This document shows positions 63,968-64,000 of a stretch of DNA of 64,000 bases, piece after piece. Numbering within the stretch: position 1 is the first letter of the stretch; each line of letters starts with the position of its first letter. A model generated the notes under the pieces. That model saw only the letters and a list, made by a program, of their open reading frames with translations, was not told the DNA's origin and searched no databases. Source of the DNA: Agaribacillus aureus (GTDB lineage: Bacteria > Bacteroidota > Bacteroidia > Cytophagales > Cyclobacteriaceae); the NCBI GenBank assembly GCA_030442055.1, contig JAUJEB010000008.1, positions 273,112 through 337,111 of the forward strand, in the 5' to 3' direction. The translations under genes were made by a program, and so were the position numbers.

Positions 63968-64000
63968 ATATCTTTATATTTTAATGTTAATTATGATTGA

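Noticed and set aside
1..64000. CRISPR array, tRNA or rRNA genes
   Set aside because: No regularly spaced repeats and no cloverleaf or conserved rRNA sequence were seen.

Overview
The window looks like chromosome from a Bacteroidota bacterium, most likely order Cytophagales. This rests on a GldB gliding lipoprotein, a fused MurF-alanine racemase, DUF3078 and PorT-like outer-membrane proteins, several TAnnTTTG-type -7 elements, and large RHS proteins of the DUF6443 type. No rRNA, tRNA or CRISPR array was recognised. Family assignments come from motifs read by eye, not from database searches.

Positions 1-40,000 are mostly ordinary core and regulatory genes. They include an AraC regulator cut by the window edge, a quinone-oxidoreductase-like MDR enzyme, an SRPBCC/DUF1761/ECF-sigma cluster, an SdiA-regulated-type lipoprotein, and an HD + Pycsar-type membrane protein without a cyclase. 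Two histidine kinases follow (one with TPRs, one paired with an OmpR-type regulator), with lysA between them. Next come a HisA-like protein that lacks the usual first catalytic Asp, a double GNAT, MurF-Alr, gldB, a glycosyltransferase/asparagine-synthase pair, nth, a second ECF sigma factor, uvrA, tpiA-DUF6150-prmA, a 1,604-residue secreted protein, a serine hydrolase, radA, and a PLP enzyme (ACC deaminase/D-cysteine desulfhydrase type) whose frame has no canonical start codon.

Positions 40,228-64,000 are accessory and form the most interesting part. Two RHS loci lie in tandem. Each has a secreted SpvB/RHS-like first gene (41,657 and 52,302) followed by a secreted DUF6443/RHS-core second gene with a unique C-terminus (45,140 and 55,415). 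Both loci are preceded by the same ~1.05 kb segment, which carries an EamA transporter gene and a shared upstream region with conserved hairpins, so the array grew by segmental duplication. The first RHS core protein ends in a 225-residue variable domain with an HxxxH motif and is followed by a lipoprotein gene that could encode its immunity protein. The second ends in an S74 tail-fibre chaperone domain with an apparently intact Ser-Lys dyad.

Downstream are orphan small genes: two coupled membrane proteins, a nonsense-mutated toxin tip, and a pentapeptide-repeat protein directly behind it. A ~55-bp repeat with a terminator-like hairpin closes three of these units (50,228; 61,826; 63,828). A REP-associated transposase (RAYT) unit with hairpin-forming inverted repeats lies just after two of them (50,407 intact; 61,904 decayed). 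Together this reads as an evolving surface-toxin array whose cassette boundaries carry a common repeat and RAYT/REP units. That reading of the whole region is inference from layout.
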